Assembly: GCA_902786665.1 (NCBI GenBank)
Contig: CADADN010000039.1
Location: 22,110-61,493, forward strand
DNA length: 39,384 nt
Reading direction: 5' to 3'
Source: an uncultured Prevotellaceae bacterium
GTDB taxonomy: Bacteria; Bacteroidota; Bacteroidia; Bacteroidales; Bacteroidaceae
Shown: positions 1 through 8,921 of the stretch, piece by piece
Layout of the letters: every line of letters begins with the position of its first letter
Position numbering within the stretch: position 1 is the first letter of the stretch
The notes under the pieces: generated by a model
What the model saw: only the letters and a program-made list of their open reading frames with translations
Database searches by the model: none
Told to the model about the DNA's origin: nothing
Made by a program: the position numbers and the translations under genes

Positions 1-22
1 GGCGACTATGAACATCTTGACA

Positions 23-67
23 CCCAAGGCGTTGCCTTGGGCTATGTGCTTGCAGGCCTTTCAGGCC
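23..67. repeat. Pair of small intergenic hairpins
   Basis: Two adjacent perfect stem-loops. CCCAAGGC (23-30) pairs with GCCTTGGG (34-41) across a 3-nt loop, and GGCCT (55-59) pairs with AGGCC (63-67). Short GC-rich hairpins like these are typical of dispersed REP-like intergenic sequences in Bacteroidales. They could instead be the 3' end of a transcript entering from the left. No gene is visible in 1-383. Confidence 0.5.
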
Positions 68-95
68 GCCCTTCGGATACAAGCGGATAATCATT

Positions 96-364
96 AAAGC
101 AAAAACTTCGTCTTTTGCTTTGCATTACGCTCGGTTTAGATAAAAACCTCACGCTCGAAAAAGCAAAATCTTTTGCTTTTTACTCACTAATTCGGTTTTT
201 TGCACTACCTTTGCCTTCGCGAAGATAGGCAGCACCTCGGTAATGCAAAGCAAAAACTTCGTCTTTTGCTTTGCATTACGCTCAGTTTAGATAAAAACCT
301 CACGCTCGAAAAAGCAAAATCTTTTGCTTTTTACTCACTAATTCGGTTTTTTGCACTACCTTTG
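96..364. repeat. 118-bp tandem direct repeat, two copies, each ending in a promoter box
   Basis: Positions 96-213 and 247-364 are the same sequence at a 151-bp offset, with one visible mismatch (CTCGG against CTCAG). Each copy carries hairpins. In copy 2, TAATGCAAAGCAAAA (241-255) pairs perfectly with 264-278, and AAAAAGCAAAA (309-319) pairs with 322-332 across a 2-nt loop. Each copy ends in TACCTTTG, the Bacteroidetes -7 box, so the duplication also doubles the candidate promoter in front of lptB. The 33-bp spacer contains the palindrome CTTCGCGAAG (215-224). Confidence 0.85.
357..364 (+). promoter_or_regulatory. Candidate -7 promoter box for lptB
   Basis: TACCTTTG matches the Bacteroidetes TAnnTTTG box and lies 19 nt before the ATG at 384, which predicts a very short leader. 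No good TTTG is seen 20 nt upstream. An identical box lies at 206-213 in the first repeat copy. Confidence 0.5.
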
Positions 365-383
365 TCCCTCAAAAGAAAAAGTT

Positions 384-1193
384 ATGGAGATTGATGAGAA
401 AAAAGAGGGCGGAATGATGCTTCGCACAGAGGGCCTTGTGAAGCGTTATGGCAAGCGCACGGTGGTGAACGACGTGTCCATCAACGTGAGGCAAGGTGAG
501 ATAGTGGGACTGCTCGGCCCCAACGGTGCAGGAAAGACCACATCTTTTTATATGACGACAGGCCTCATCGTGCCCAATGCAGGACATATCTTCCTCAATG
601 AACAGGACATCACCAAATATCCGGTGTACAAGCGTGCCAGGGCGGGCATCGGATACCTCCCTCAGGAGCCTAGTGTCTTCCGCAAGATGAGCGTTGAGGA
701 CAACATCCTCTCCGTGCTGGAGATGACCAAACTCTCCCGTGCACAGCAAAAGGAGAAGTTGGAGAGTCTCATCAGTGAGTTCCGCCTGGGGAAGGTGCGC
801 AAGAACAAAGGCGACCAACTCTCCGGCGGTGAGCGCAGGCGAACGGAGATTGCCCGATGCCTCGCCATCGACCCGAAATTCATCATGCTCGACGAACCCT
901 TCGCGGGAGTCGACCCCATCGCCGTTGAGGACATCCAACACATCGTGTGGCAATTGAAATACCGTAACATCGGCATCCTCATCACCGACCATAACGTGCA
1001 GGAAACACTCACCATCACCGACCGCGCATACCTCCTCTTCGAGGGAAAAATCCTCTTCCAGGGCAGTCCGGAGGAATTGGCAGAAAACAAAATCGTGCGC
1101 GAGAAATACCTTAGCAACAGCTTTGTCTTGAGGAAAAAGGATTTCCAAATGCTCGACGAAGAGCGCAAGGCAAGGGAGGCCGCAATGGAGTAG
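384..1193 (+). CDS. lptB: LPS export ABC transporter ATP-binding protein LptB
   Basis: ATPase of the LptB2FG complex that drives lipopolysaccharide from the inner membrane towards the outer membrane. The 269-aa product shows Walker A GPNGAGKT (residues 45-52), the ABC signature LSGGE (146-150), Walker B ending LDE (about 169-171) and the switch histidine in TDH (203). The length, a little above the usual ~240 aa, comes from a C-terminal tail ending in AREAAME. The start at 384 was chosen because it is the first ATG after the promoter box. The ATG pair at 414 and 417, just before [11 protein letters not shown], is a real alternative. The downstream partners lptF and lptG are not in the window; an OstA/LptA-like gene lies about 11 kb away. 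Confidence 0.93.
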   Translation: MEIDEKKEGGMMLRTEGLVKRYGKRTVVNDVSINVRQGEIVGLLGPNGAGKTTSFYMTTGLIVPNAGHIFLNEQDITKYPVYKRARAGIGYLPQEPSVFRKMSVEDNILSVLEMTKLSRAQQKEKLESLISEFRLGKVRKNKGDQLSGGERRRTEIARCLAIDPKFIMLDEPFAGVDPIAVEDIQHIVWQLKYRNIGILITDHNVQETLTITDRAYLLFEGKILFQGSPEELAENKIVREKYLSNSFVLRKKDFQMLDEERKAREAAME

Positions 1194-1204
1194 GGGGGCT
1201 TTTT

Positions 1205-1295
1205 CTAGTATTTCTAGTTTTTTACTAGTTTTTTCTAGTATTCCTAGTATTCCTAGAATTCCTAGAATTTCCTAGAACTTCCTAGAACTTCCTAG
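1205..1295. repeat. Phased CTAG array downstream of lptB
   Basis: Ten CTAG tetramers start at 1205, 1214, 1225, 1235, 1244, 1253, 1262, 1272, 1282 and 1292, so the spacing is 9-11 bp, about one helical turn. The units drift from TTTCTAGT on the left to TTCCTAGAA on the right. CTAG is normally among the rarest tetramers in bacterial DNA. The tract fills most of the lptB-tig gap and is not coding. Confidence 0.85.
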
Positions 1296-1368
1296 TGTAA
1301 TCCTGGAATCTCTTGGTTAAAAAATCAAATTTTTGTATATGTTTTTAGGTATTTAGGTGAAAACTCTG

Positions 1369-1376
1369 TAATTTTG
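1369..1376 (+). promoter_or_regulatory. Candidate -7 promoter box for tig
   Basis: TAATTTTG matches TAnnTTTG and lies 59 nt before the tig ATG. A partial -33 match (TTTTTAGG, from about 1342) lies upstream at roughly the right distance. Confidence 0.55.
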
Positions 1377-1435
1377 CACCTCAATTCGGGAAATCCTTCC
1401 TGCAAGCAATAACCATCAAACATCAAGACGACAAG

Positions 1436-2797
1436 ATGAAAATATCATTTGAGAACCCCGACAAGGTCAACGGCAAGCTGACCCTCATCGTCGAGGAAGA
1501 AGACTACAAGGAGAAAGTAGAGAAGAAACTGAAAGAGTATCGACAGAAAGCCAAAGTGCCTGGATTCAGACCGGGACACGTACCCATGGGATTGATCAAG
1601 AGGCAGTTTGGCACCGCCATCAAAGTGGATGAGGTCAACAAACTCCTCGGCGAAGGCATCAATAAATACATCCAGGAAAACAAGATTGCCATGCTGGGCG
1701 AACCCCTTCCTTCAGCCGAGCAAGAGCCGCAGGATCTTGAAGCAGCAGGACCATATGAGTTCTCCTTTGACATCGCTGTCGCACCAGAATTCACCGTCAG
1801 CCTCTCGAAATCAGACAAAGTGCCTTATTACGACATCGAGGTGAGCGACGACATCGTCAGCAGCCACATTGAAATGCTGGCCAGCCAAAACGGCCACTAT
1901 GAGAAGGCAGAGGAATATGACGAGGAGAAGCGCGACAGGCTCATCGGCGACCTCCGCCAACTCGATGCAGAAGGCAACACTCTCGAGGGAGGCATCACCG
2001 TGGCCGACGCACAACTCATGCCCAAATATATTAAGGTGGAAGAGCAAAAGGCTCTCTTCGACAACGCCAAACTGGGTGACATCATCACATTCAATCCCAA
2101 AAAGGCATATCCAGACAGCGATGCCGAGGTGGCCGGACTCTTGAAAATGAAGAAAGAGGAGGTGGCAGAGCTTGATTCCGACTTCAGCTTCCAGGTGACA
2201 GAAATCTCACGATATGAGAGTGCACCGGTAGACCAAAAACTCTTCGACCAGGTACTTGGCGAAGGAGCGGTAGCCTCCGAAGAGGAGTTCCGTGAGAGAA
2301 TAGCTGAAGGCCTCAAGCCGCAATTTGTCTCCGAGGCCGATTTCAAGTTCTTGCAAGACGTGCGCAAGTATGTGGAGGACAAGGTGGGTGAACTCACCTT
2401 CCCGGATGAATTGCTCAAGAGAATCATGAAGAACAACAACAAGAACATGGATGAGAAATTCATAGAAGAGCACTTCGGCGACAGCCTCCGCGACCTCAAG
2501 TGGCACCTCATCAAGAACCAACTGGTGGACATCGCAGATGTGCATGTCGATGACGCTGCCGTCAAAGCCACTGCCGTGGCCATGGCACGAGCACAGTTCG
2601 CACAATATGGCATGGACAACCTCCCAGATGACTACCTTGAGAAATATGCCGAGGACCTGCTCAAGAAAAAGGAATATTTCGACCGCATCGTGGACAGCAC
2701 CGTGGAGAGAGCTCTCACCCAATCCTTGAAAAACATCGTCACTCTCGATGTTAAAAAGGTTTCTTTGGAGGAATTTCAGCAGATAGGGAAAGAATAA
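1436..2797 (+). CDS. tig: Trigger factor (ribosome-associated chaperone)
   Basis: Chaperone that binds the ribosomal exit tunnel and shields nascent chains. The 453-aa product has the N-terminal ribosome-binding signature GFRPGHVP (residues 43-50), a middle region where the FKBP-like PPIase domain should sit (about 150-245), and a long charged helical C-terminal arm. Length is normal for the Bacteroidales form. The middle domain is weakly conserved by eye, so PPIase activity is uncertain. It is followed by clpP and clpX, a widespread order linking nascent-chain folding to proteolysis. A strong inverted repeat between tig and clpP may end most tig transcripts. Confidence 0.93.
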   Translation: MKISFENPDKVNGKLTLIVEEEDYKEKVEKKLKEYRQKAKVPGFRPGHVPMGLIKRQFGTAIKVDEVNKLLGEGINKYIQENKIAMLGEPLPSAEQEPQDLEAAGPYEFSFDIAVAPEFTVSLSKSDKVPYYDIEVSDDIVSSHIEMLASQNGHYEKAEEYDEEKRDRLIGDLRQLDAEGNTLEGGITVADAQLMPKYIKVEEQKALFDNAKLGDIITFNPKKAYPDSDAEVAGLLKMKKEEVAELDSDFSFQVTEISRYESAPVDQKLFDQVLGEGAVASEEEFRERIAEGLKPQFVSEADFKFLQDVRKYVEDKVGELTFPDELLKRIMKNNNKNMDEKFIEEHFGDSLRDLKWHLIKNQLVDIADVHVDDAAVKATAVAMARAQFAQYGMDNLPDDYLEKYAEDLLKKKEYFDRIVDSTVERALTQSLKNIVTLDVKKVSLEEFQQIGKE

Positions 2798-2827
2798 ACG
2801 TTTTTTTTTGAAAAAATAACATCCTTT

Positions 2828-2859
2828 TTTGGGGTTGTCGACTTTTTTTCGTATCTTTG
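2828..2859 (+). promoter_or_regulatory. clpPX promoter (TTTG-N20-TATCTTTG)
   Basis: TTTG at 2828-2831 and TATCTTTG at 2852-2859 are 20 nt apart. The same spacing recurs before tRNA-Val and at the right end of the window. The transcript would begin near 2866, giving clpP a leader of about 120 nt. The -7 box lies inside the inverted repeat 2832-2892. Confidence 0.75.
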
Positions 2860-2892
2860 TTGCTACGAATGAAAGGAAAAAGTCGACAACCC
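2832..2892. repeat. Long nested inverted repeat around the clpP promoter
   Basis: Arm 2832-2847 (GGGTTGTCGACTTTTT) is a perfect complement of 2877-2892. Directly inside it, TTCGTA (2848-2853) pairs with TACGAA (2864-2869). In total 22 contiguous bases on the left pair with the right side, interrupted only by a 7-nt bulge (2870-2876). A T-rich stretch follows (about 2893-2900), so read-through RNA from tig could form a terminator. A clpP transcript starting near 2866 contains only the right arm. Confidence 0.85.
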
Positions 2893-2984
2893 TTCTTTTT
2901 TGGCTTGTTTTTTGCATTTATTGCACAAAAAGGGGCCGGGAAGGACCTGACCCTTTGTATGTGAAACAAAATGACACACAAAAA

Positions 2985-3650
2985 ATGAACGATTTTAGAA
3001 AGTACGCTACAAAGCATTTGGGAATCAATGGAATGGTGCTCGATGACATCATCAGCACGCAAGCCAATTACCTTAACCCCTACATCCTTGAAGAAAGGCA
3101 ACTCAATGTCACTCAGTTGGATGTGTTCTCAAGGCTCATGATGGACCGCATCATCTTTCTTGGAACACCCATCGACGACTATACAGCCAACACGCTGCAA
3201 GCGCAATTGCTTTACCTTGACTCCGTGGACAGCGGAAAAGACATCTCCATCTACATCAACTCTCCTGGTGGCAGTGTCACTGCCGGACTCGGAATTTATG
3301 ACACCATGCAGTTCATCACCAGCGACGTGGCCACCATCTGCACCGGCATGGCAGCATCCATGGCGGCTGTTTTGCTCGTGGCAGGAAAAGAAGGAAAGCG
3401 AGCCGCGCTGCCTCACAGCCGCGTGATGATTCACCAACCTCTCGGCGGTGTGCAAGGCCAGGCTTCCGACATAGAAATCGAGGCTCGTGAGATACAGAAA
3501 TACAAGAAAGAGCTTTACAACATCATAGCAGAACACTCACACACGCCCTTTGACAAGGTGTGGGCAGACTCCGACCGCAACTACTGGATGACAGCGGATG
3601 AAGCCAAGGAGTATGGTATGATAGACAACGTTTTGGGACGAAAGAAATAG
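2985..3650 (+). CDS. clpP: ATP-dependent Clp protease proteolytic subunit ClpP
   Basis: Serine peptidase of the ClpXP complex. The 221-aa product, counted from ATG 2985, has the catalytic serine in GMAASMAA (Ser125), the histidine in HSRVMIHQP (His150) and the probable aspartate in WADSD (Asp195). The open frame extends upstream to 2829, but that part runs through the promoter and inverted repeat and is not ClpP-like, so the start at MNDFRKYATK was chosen. The N-terminus is some 20-25 residues longer than in E. coli ClpP. clpX follows after 6 nt, so the two are co-transcribed. Confidence 0.95.
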   Translation: MNDFRKYATKHLGINGMVLDDIISTQANYLNPYILEERQLNVTQLDVFSRLMMDRIIFLGTPIDDYTANTLQAQLLYLDSVDSGKDISIYINSPGGSVTAGLGIYDTMQFITSDVATICTGMAASMAAVLLVAGKEGKRAALPHSRVMIHQPLGGVQGQASDIEIEAREIQKYKKELYNIIAEHSHTPFDKVWADSDRNYWMTADEAKEYGMIDNVLGRKK

Positions 3651-3656
3651 ACAGAT

Positions 3657-4880
3657 ATGGGCAAATGCAGCTTCTGCGGAAGGAGTGATAAAGAGGTGAA
3701 ACTGCTTATCTCCGGGATTAGCGGCTACATCTGTGAGTCATGTGCCCAACAGGCATACGAAATCGTGCAGACTTCCGGCGTGCTCGCAGAAAAAACCACC
3801 GTGGGGAAGTTCGAACTTAAGAAACTGCCCAAACCGAAAGATATCAAAGACTATCTCGACCAATATGTCATTGGTCAGGATGAGGCCAAACGGTTCCTCA
3901 GCGTCTCCGTCTACAACCACTACAAGCGGCTCAACCAAAAGGATGATGCCGACAGCGTGGAGATAGAAAAGAGCAACATCATCATGGTGGGCAGCACCGG
4001 CACGGGTAAAACCTTGCTTGCGCGCACCATCGCCAAGTTCCTCGATGTTCCTTTCACCATCGTCGACGCCACCGTCTTCACCGAGGCGGGTTATGTGGGA
4101 GAGGATGTGGAGAGCATCCTTTCAAGACTGTTGCAAGTGGCCGACTACAACGTTGAGGCCACGCAGAGGGGCATTGTCTTCATCGACGAGATAGACAAGA
4201 TAGCACGCAAAAGCGACAACCCCTCCATCACCCGTGACGTCAGTGGTGAGGGCGTTCAGCAAGGACTGCTCAAACTCCTTGAAGGCACGATGGTGAACGT
4301 GCCTCCTCAGGGAGGTAGAAAGCACCCGGAGCAGAAATACATCCAGGTGGACACACGAAATATTCTCTTCATCTGCGGTGGTGCATTCGACGGCATAGAG
4401 AGAAAAATCGCGCAGAGGCTCAACACCCACGTCGTGGGTTACGACTCGGTGCAGAACGTGAGGAAAATCGACAAGGAAGACCTGATGAAATATGTTTTGC
4501 CGCAAGACCTCAAGTCTTTCGGCCTCATCCCGGAAATCATCGGAAGACTGCCGGTTCTCACTTACCTCAAGCCGCTTGACCGCGATGCTCTAAGGAAAAT
4601 ACTGGTGGAACCTAAAAACTCCATCGTCAAGCAATACATCAAACTCTTCAAGATGGACGGCGTGGATCTCACCTTCACAGATGAGTCCCTCGACTTCATC
4701 GTGGAGAAGGCGATGGAATACAAGCTTGGAGCTCGCGGGCTCCGCTCCATCGTGGAGAGTGCCATGATGGACGCCATGTTTGAAATGCCTTCCAAGAAGG
4801 TGAAAAAGTTCAAGGTGACACCAGAATACATCAGAGAACAACTTGATAAAGCACATTTCCTAAGCCAGGAAGGGGCATGA
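3657..4880 (+). CDS. clpX: ATP-dependent Clp protease ATP-binding subunit ClpX
   Basis: AAA+ unfoldase that selects and threads substrates into ClpP. The 407-aa product starts with the four-cysteine zinc-binding domain (Cys4, Cys7, Cys26, Cys29), followed by Walker A GSTGTGKT (about 112-119), Walker B FIDEID and the ClpX-specific C-terminal small domain with [10 protein letters not shown]. Length is typical. The start lies 6 nt after the clpP stop, with no separate promoter, so both form one operon. recQ follows after 49 nt that contain a small GC-rich hairpin. Confidence 0.96.
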   Translation: MGKCSFCGRSDKEVKLLISGISGYICESCAQQAYEIVQTSGVLAEKTTVGKFELKKLPKPKDIKDYLDQYVIGQDEAKRFLSVSVYNHYKRLNQKDDADSVEIEKSNIIMVGSTGTGKTLLARTIAKFLDVPFTIVDATVFTEAGYVGEDVESILSRLLQVADYNVEATQRGIVFIDEIDKIARKSDNPSITRDVSGEGVQQGLLKLLEGTMVNVPPQGGRKHPEQKYIQVDTRNILFICGGAFDGIERKIAQRLNTHVVGYDSVQNVRKIDKEDLMKYVLPQDLKSFGLIPEIIGRLPVLTYLKPLDRDALRKILVEPKNSIVKQYIKLFKMDGVDLTFTDESLDFIVEKAMEYKLGARGLRSIVESAMMDAMFEMPSKKVKKFKVTPEYIREQLDKAHFLSQEGA

Positions 4881-4892
4881 CACCCGATGGCG

Positions 4893-4908
4893 CCGCGGCC
4901 AGCCGCGG
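4893..4908. repeat. Small GC-rich hairpin between clpX and recQ
   Basis: CCGCGG (4893-4898) and CCGCGG (4903-4908), separated by CCAG, can pair. There is no T-run after it, so it is more likely an mRNA-processing or attenuating element than a terminator. Confidence 0.4.
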
Positions 4909-4929
4909 TAGGTACAAAGACACACACAC

Positions 4930-7104
4930 ATGCCAATAGACGTTAACCTATCTCAAAAACTAAAGCAGTATTTCGGCTTTGACAAGTTCAAAGGCGACCA
5001 GGAGGCCATTATCACCAATGTCCTCGAGGGCAACGACACGTTCGTGCTCATGCCTACCGGGGGAGGCAAGTCGCTATGCTACCAGTTGCCGTCGCTTATC
5101 ATGGAAGGCACAGCCATTGTCATCTCCCCTCTCATCGCCTTGATGAAAAACCAAGTCGATGTCATCAATGGCATCAGTGAGGAGGAGGGAGTGGCGCACT
5201 ACCTCAACTCATCTCTCAACAAGGCAGCCATAGACCAAGTGAAGAACGACATCCTTAACGGAAAGACAAAACTGCTCTACGTGGCGCCTGAGTCGCTCAA
5301 CAAAGATGACAACGTTGAGTTCCTCAGGCAGGTCAAGATTTCATTCTATGCCATCGACGAGGCGCATTGCATCTCCGAATGGGGTCACGATTTCAGACCT
5401 GAATACCGGAACATCAGGCCCACCATCCAGCGGATAGGTGTGGCTCCTGTCATCGCCCTTACGGCAACAGCCACAGACAAGGTTCGCACAGACATCAAGA
5501 AGAACCTCGGCATCATCGACGCCAAGGAGTTCAACAGCTCTTTCAACCGTCCCAACCTTTACTACGAGGTGAGGCCTAAGACCAACGACATCAACAAGCA
5601 GATCATCAAGTTCATCAAGCAGAACGAGGGGAAAAGCGGCATCGTCTATTGCCTGTCGAGGAAGAAGGTGGAGGAGTTGGCAGCCGACCTCTGTGCCAAC
5701 GACATCAAGGCTGCGGCCTACCATGCAGGACTGGAGTCGGCCAAAAGGTCGGACACTCAGGACGACTTCCTTATGGAGAAAATCGACATCATAGTAGCCA
5801 CCATCGCATTCGGCATGGGCATCGACAAACCCGACGTCAGGTTTGTCATACACTACGACATCCCCAAAAGCCTTGAAGGTTACTACCAGGAGACCGGCAG
5901 GGCTGGAAGAGATGGAGGAGAGGGCAAATGCATCGCCTTCTATTCCTACAAGGATTTGCAAAAACTGGAGAAGTTCATGGAGGGGAAACCTGTCGCCGAA
6001 CAGGACATCGGCAGGCAACTGCTCCAAGAAACCGCCGCTTATGCCGAGTCGTCGGTGTGCCGGAGGAAAATGCTCTTGCACTATTTCGGTGAGGAGTACA
6101 AGAAGGACAACTGCGGAAACTGTGACAACTGCCTGCACCCCAAGACCAAGAGGGAGGGAAAGGACCAGCTGCTCATCCTGCTGCATGCCATCGCTGCGGT
6201 GAAGGAGAATTTCCGTGCAGAGTACATCATCGACTTCGTCAAGGGAAGGCCAACTGAGGACATCCTTTCCCACAAGCACGAACAGTTGGAGGAATTCGGC
6301 TCCGGGGAGGACGAGGAGGAGAAGTTGTGGAATCCGGTCATCCGTCAAGCCATGATAGCAGGCTTCATCAAAAAGGATGTGGAAAACTACGGCCTGCTCA
6401 AACTCACCGCCGCAGGAAAGAGGTTCATGAAAGAGCCAACATCGTTCATGGTGGTTGAAGACACAGAGTTCAAGGATGACTACGATGACGACGGAGCTGA
6501 AGGTACTGCCGTCCTCGACCCGGAATTGTATGCCATGCTCAAGGACCTTAGGAAGAAGATGTCGAAACGACTCAGCGTGCCGCCATACGTCATCTTCCAA
6601 GACCCATCGCTCGAGCAAATGGCCACCATGTACCCCATCAACCTGCAGGAACTGCAAAACATACAGGGTGTGGGGGCAGGAAAGGCCAAGCGTTATGGTC
6701 CGGAATTCTGCGAACTCATCAAGAAGCACTGTGAGGAGAATGACATCGAGCGGCCAGAGGAGCTGCGTGTCAAGACGGTGGCCAAGAAGTCCATCCTGAA
6801 AGTGAAAATCATACAAAGCATCGATAGGAAGATCGACTTGGATGAAGTGGCCAAGGCACAGGGCCTTGACTTCGAGGACTTGCTTACCGAGATAGAGAAC
6901 ATCGTCTATAGCGGTACCAAGCTCAACATTGATTATTACATCGATGAAATGATGGACGAGGACCATGTCGATGACATCTACGACTATTTCTGCGATAGTG
7001 AAACCGACGACCTGGAGGAAGCCATGAACGAACTGGGTGAAGACTACACAGAGGAGGATATACGGCTCATCCGCATCAAGTTCATCTCTGAAATGGCCAA
7101 TTGA
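4930..7104 (+). CDS. recQ: ATP-dependent DNA helicase RecQ
   Basis: 3'-5' superfamily 2 helicase for recombination and replication-fork repair. The 724-aa product shows Walker A PTGGGKS (42-48), the DEAH box (143-146), helicase motif VI in QETGRAGRDGG, the four-cysteine zinc module ending CGNCDNC, a winged-helix RQC region and an HRDC domain (about residues 530-605). It is over 100 aa longer than E. coli RecQ. The extra C-terminus is acidic and helical, as in Bacteroidetes RecQ proteins. It lies downstream of clpX with no visible promoter and may be part of the same transcript. Its stop codon directly abuts the MITE-like element. Confidence 0.94.
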   Translation: MPIDVNLSQKLKQYFGFDKFKGDQEAIITNVLEGNDTFVLMPTGGGKSLCYQLPSLIMEGTAIVISPLIALMKNQVDVINGISEEEGVAHYLNSSLNKAAIDQVKNDILNGKTKLLYVAPESLNKDDNVEFLRQVKISFYAIDEAHCISEWGHDFRPEYRNIRPTIQRIGVAPVIALTATATDKVRTDIKKNLGIIDAKEFNSSFNRPNLYYEVRPKTNDINKQIIKFIKQNEGKSGIVYCLSRKKVEELAADLCANDIKAAAYHAGLESAKRSDTQDDFLMEKIDIIVATIAFGMGIDKPDVRFVIHYDIPKSLEGYYQETGRAGRDGGEGKCIAFYSYKDLQKLEKFMEGKPVAEQDIGRQLLQETAAYAESSVCRRKMLLHYFGEEYKKDNCGNCDNCLHPKTKREGKDQLLILLHAIAAVKENFRAEYIIDFVKGRPTEDILSHKHEQLEEFGSGEDEEEKLWNPVIRQAMIAGFIKKDVENYGLLKLTAAGKRFMKEPTSFMVVEDTEFKDDYDDDGAEGTAVLDPELYAMLKDLRKKMSKRLSVPPYVIFQDPSLEQMATMYPINLQELQNIQGVGAGKAKRYGPEFCELIKKHCEENDIERPEELRVKTVAKKSILKVKIIQSIDRKIDLDEVAKAQGLDFEDLLTEIENIVYSGTKLNIDYYIDEMMDEDHVDDIYDYFCDSETDDLEEAMNELGEDYTEEDIRLIRIKFISEMAN

Positions 7105-7307
7105 ACTCCGTTAACAGGGTGTCCAATTTGTTGTATCGACTTTTGATCAAAGACCCCGCCCCAGCCCCTTTGCGGTCAGGCACAAGACCTGCCCCTCGAG
7201 GGGAGGGGATATGCGCACCGATTGTTGGACGAGATCTCTTGGTAAAGAAAGCGAAACTTAATCTTTATGAAAAAACAGATTACAAAATGGACACCCTACT
7301 CCGTTAA
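7105..7307. mobile_element. MITE-like element with terminal inverted repeats and 10-bp target duplication
   Basis: ACTCCGTTAA occurs at 7105-7114 and again at 7298-7307, like a target-site duplication. Just inside lie inverted ends: AGGGTGTCCAATTTGT (7116-7131) and the complement of 7282-7297, with 15 of 16 matching. The ~180-bp interior encodes nothing convincing. It holds a CT/GC-rich patch and the palindrome CCCCTCGAGGGG (7192-7203). The left duplication begins immediately after the recQ stop, so recQ is intact. A non-autonomous transposon is the best explanation; the mobilising element is not in the window. Confidence 0.6.
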
Positions 7308-7365
7308 ATCGTATTAATTCATCAAGAAAAAACACGAAAGTGCCCGACATGTCGATTTTTATTGC

Positions 7366-7373
7366 TAATTTTG
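7366..7373 (+). promoter_or_regulatory. Candidate -7 promoter box for guaB
   Basis: TAATTTTG lies 22 nt before the guaB ATG at 7396. No TTTG is found 20 nt upstream. Confidence 0.5.
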
Positions 7374-7383
7374 CACGCAATAA

Positions 7384-8874
<1,491 letters not shown>

Positions 8875-8921
8875 CCATCACTCCAACATTCAAGAAATCA
8901 TAGTACACATAAAAAAAAGAA

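Noticed and set aside
200-394. Short ORF in the lptB leader
   Set aside because: It lies in the hairpin repeat and runs into lptB; no coding signal.
2848-2876. Invertible promoter switch
   Set aside because: No recombinase gene is near, the -33 element lies outside the arms and the opposite orientation shows no promoter box. Kept only as a minor alternative.
2829-2984. N-terminal extension of ClpP by 52 residues
   Set aside because: It runs through the promoter and inverted repeat and has no ClpP similarity; the conserved start is at 2985.
5341-6966. 541-codon reverse-strand frame
   Set aside because: It is the antisense shadow of recQ, with leucine/valine-rich composition typical of such shadows.
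7101-7307. 68-codon ORF after recQ
   Set aside because: It coincides with the MITE-like element and shows no protein features.
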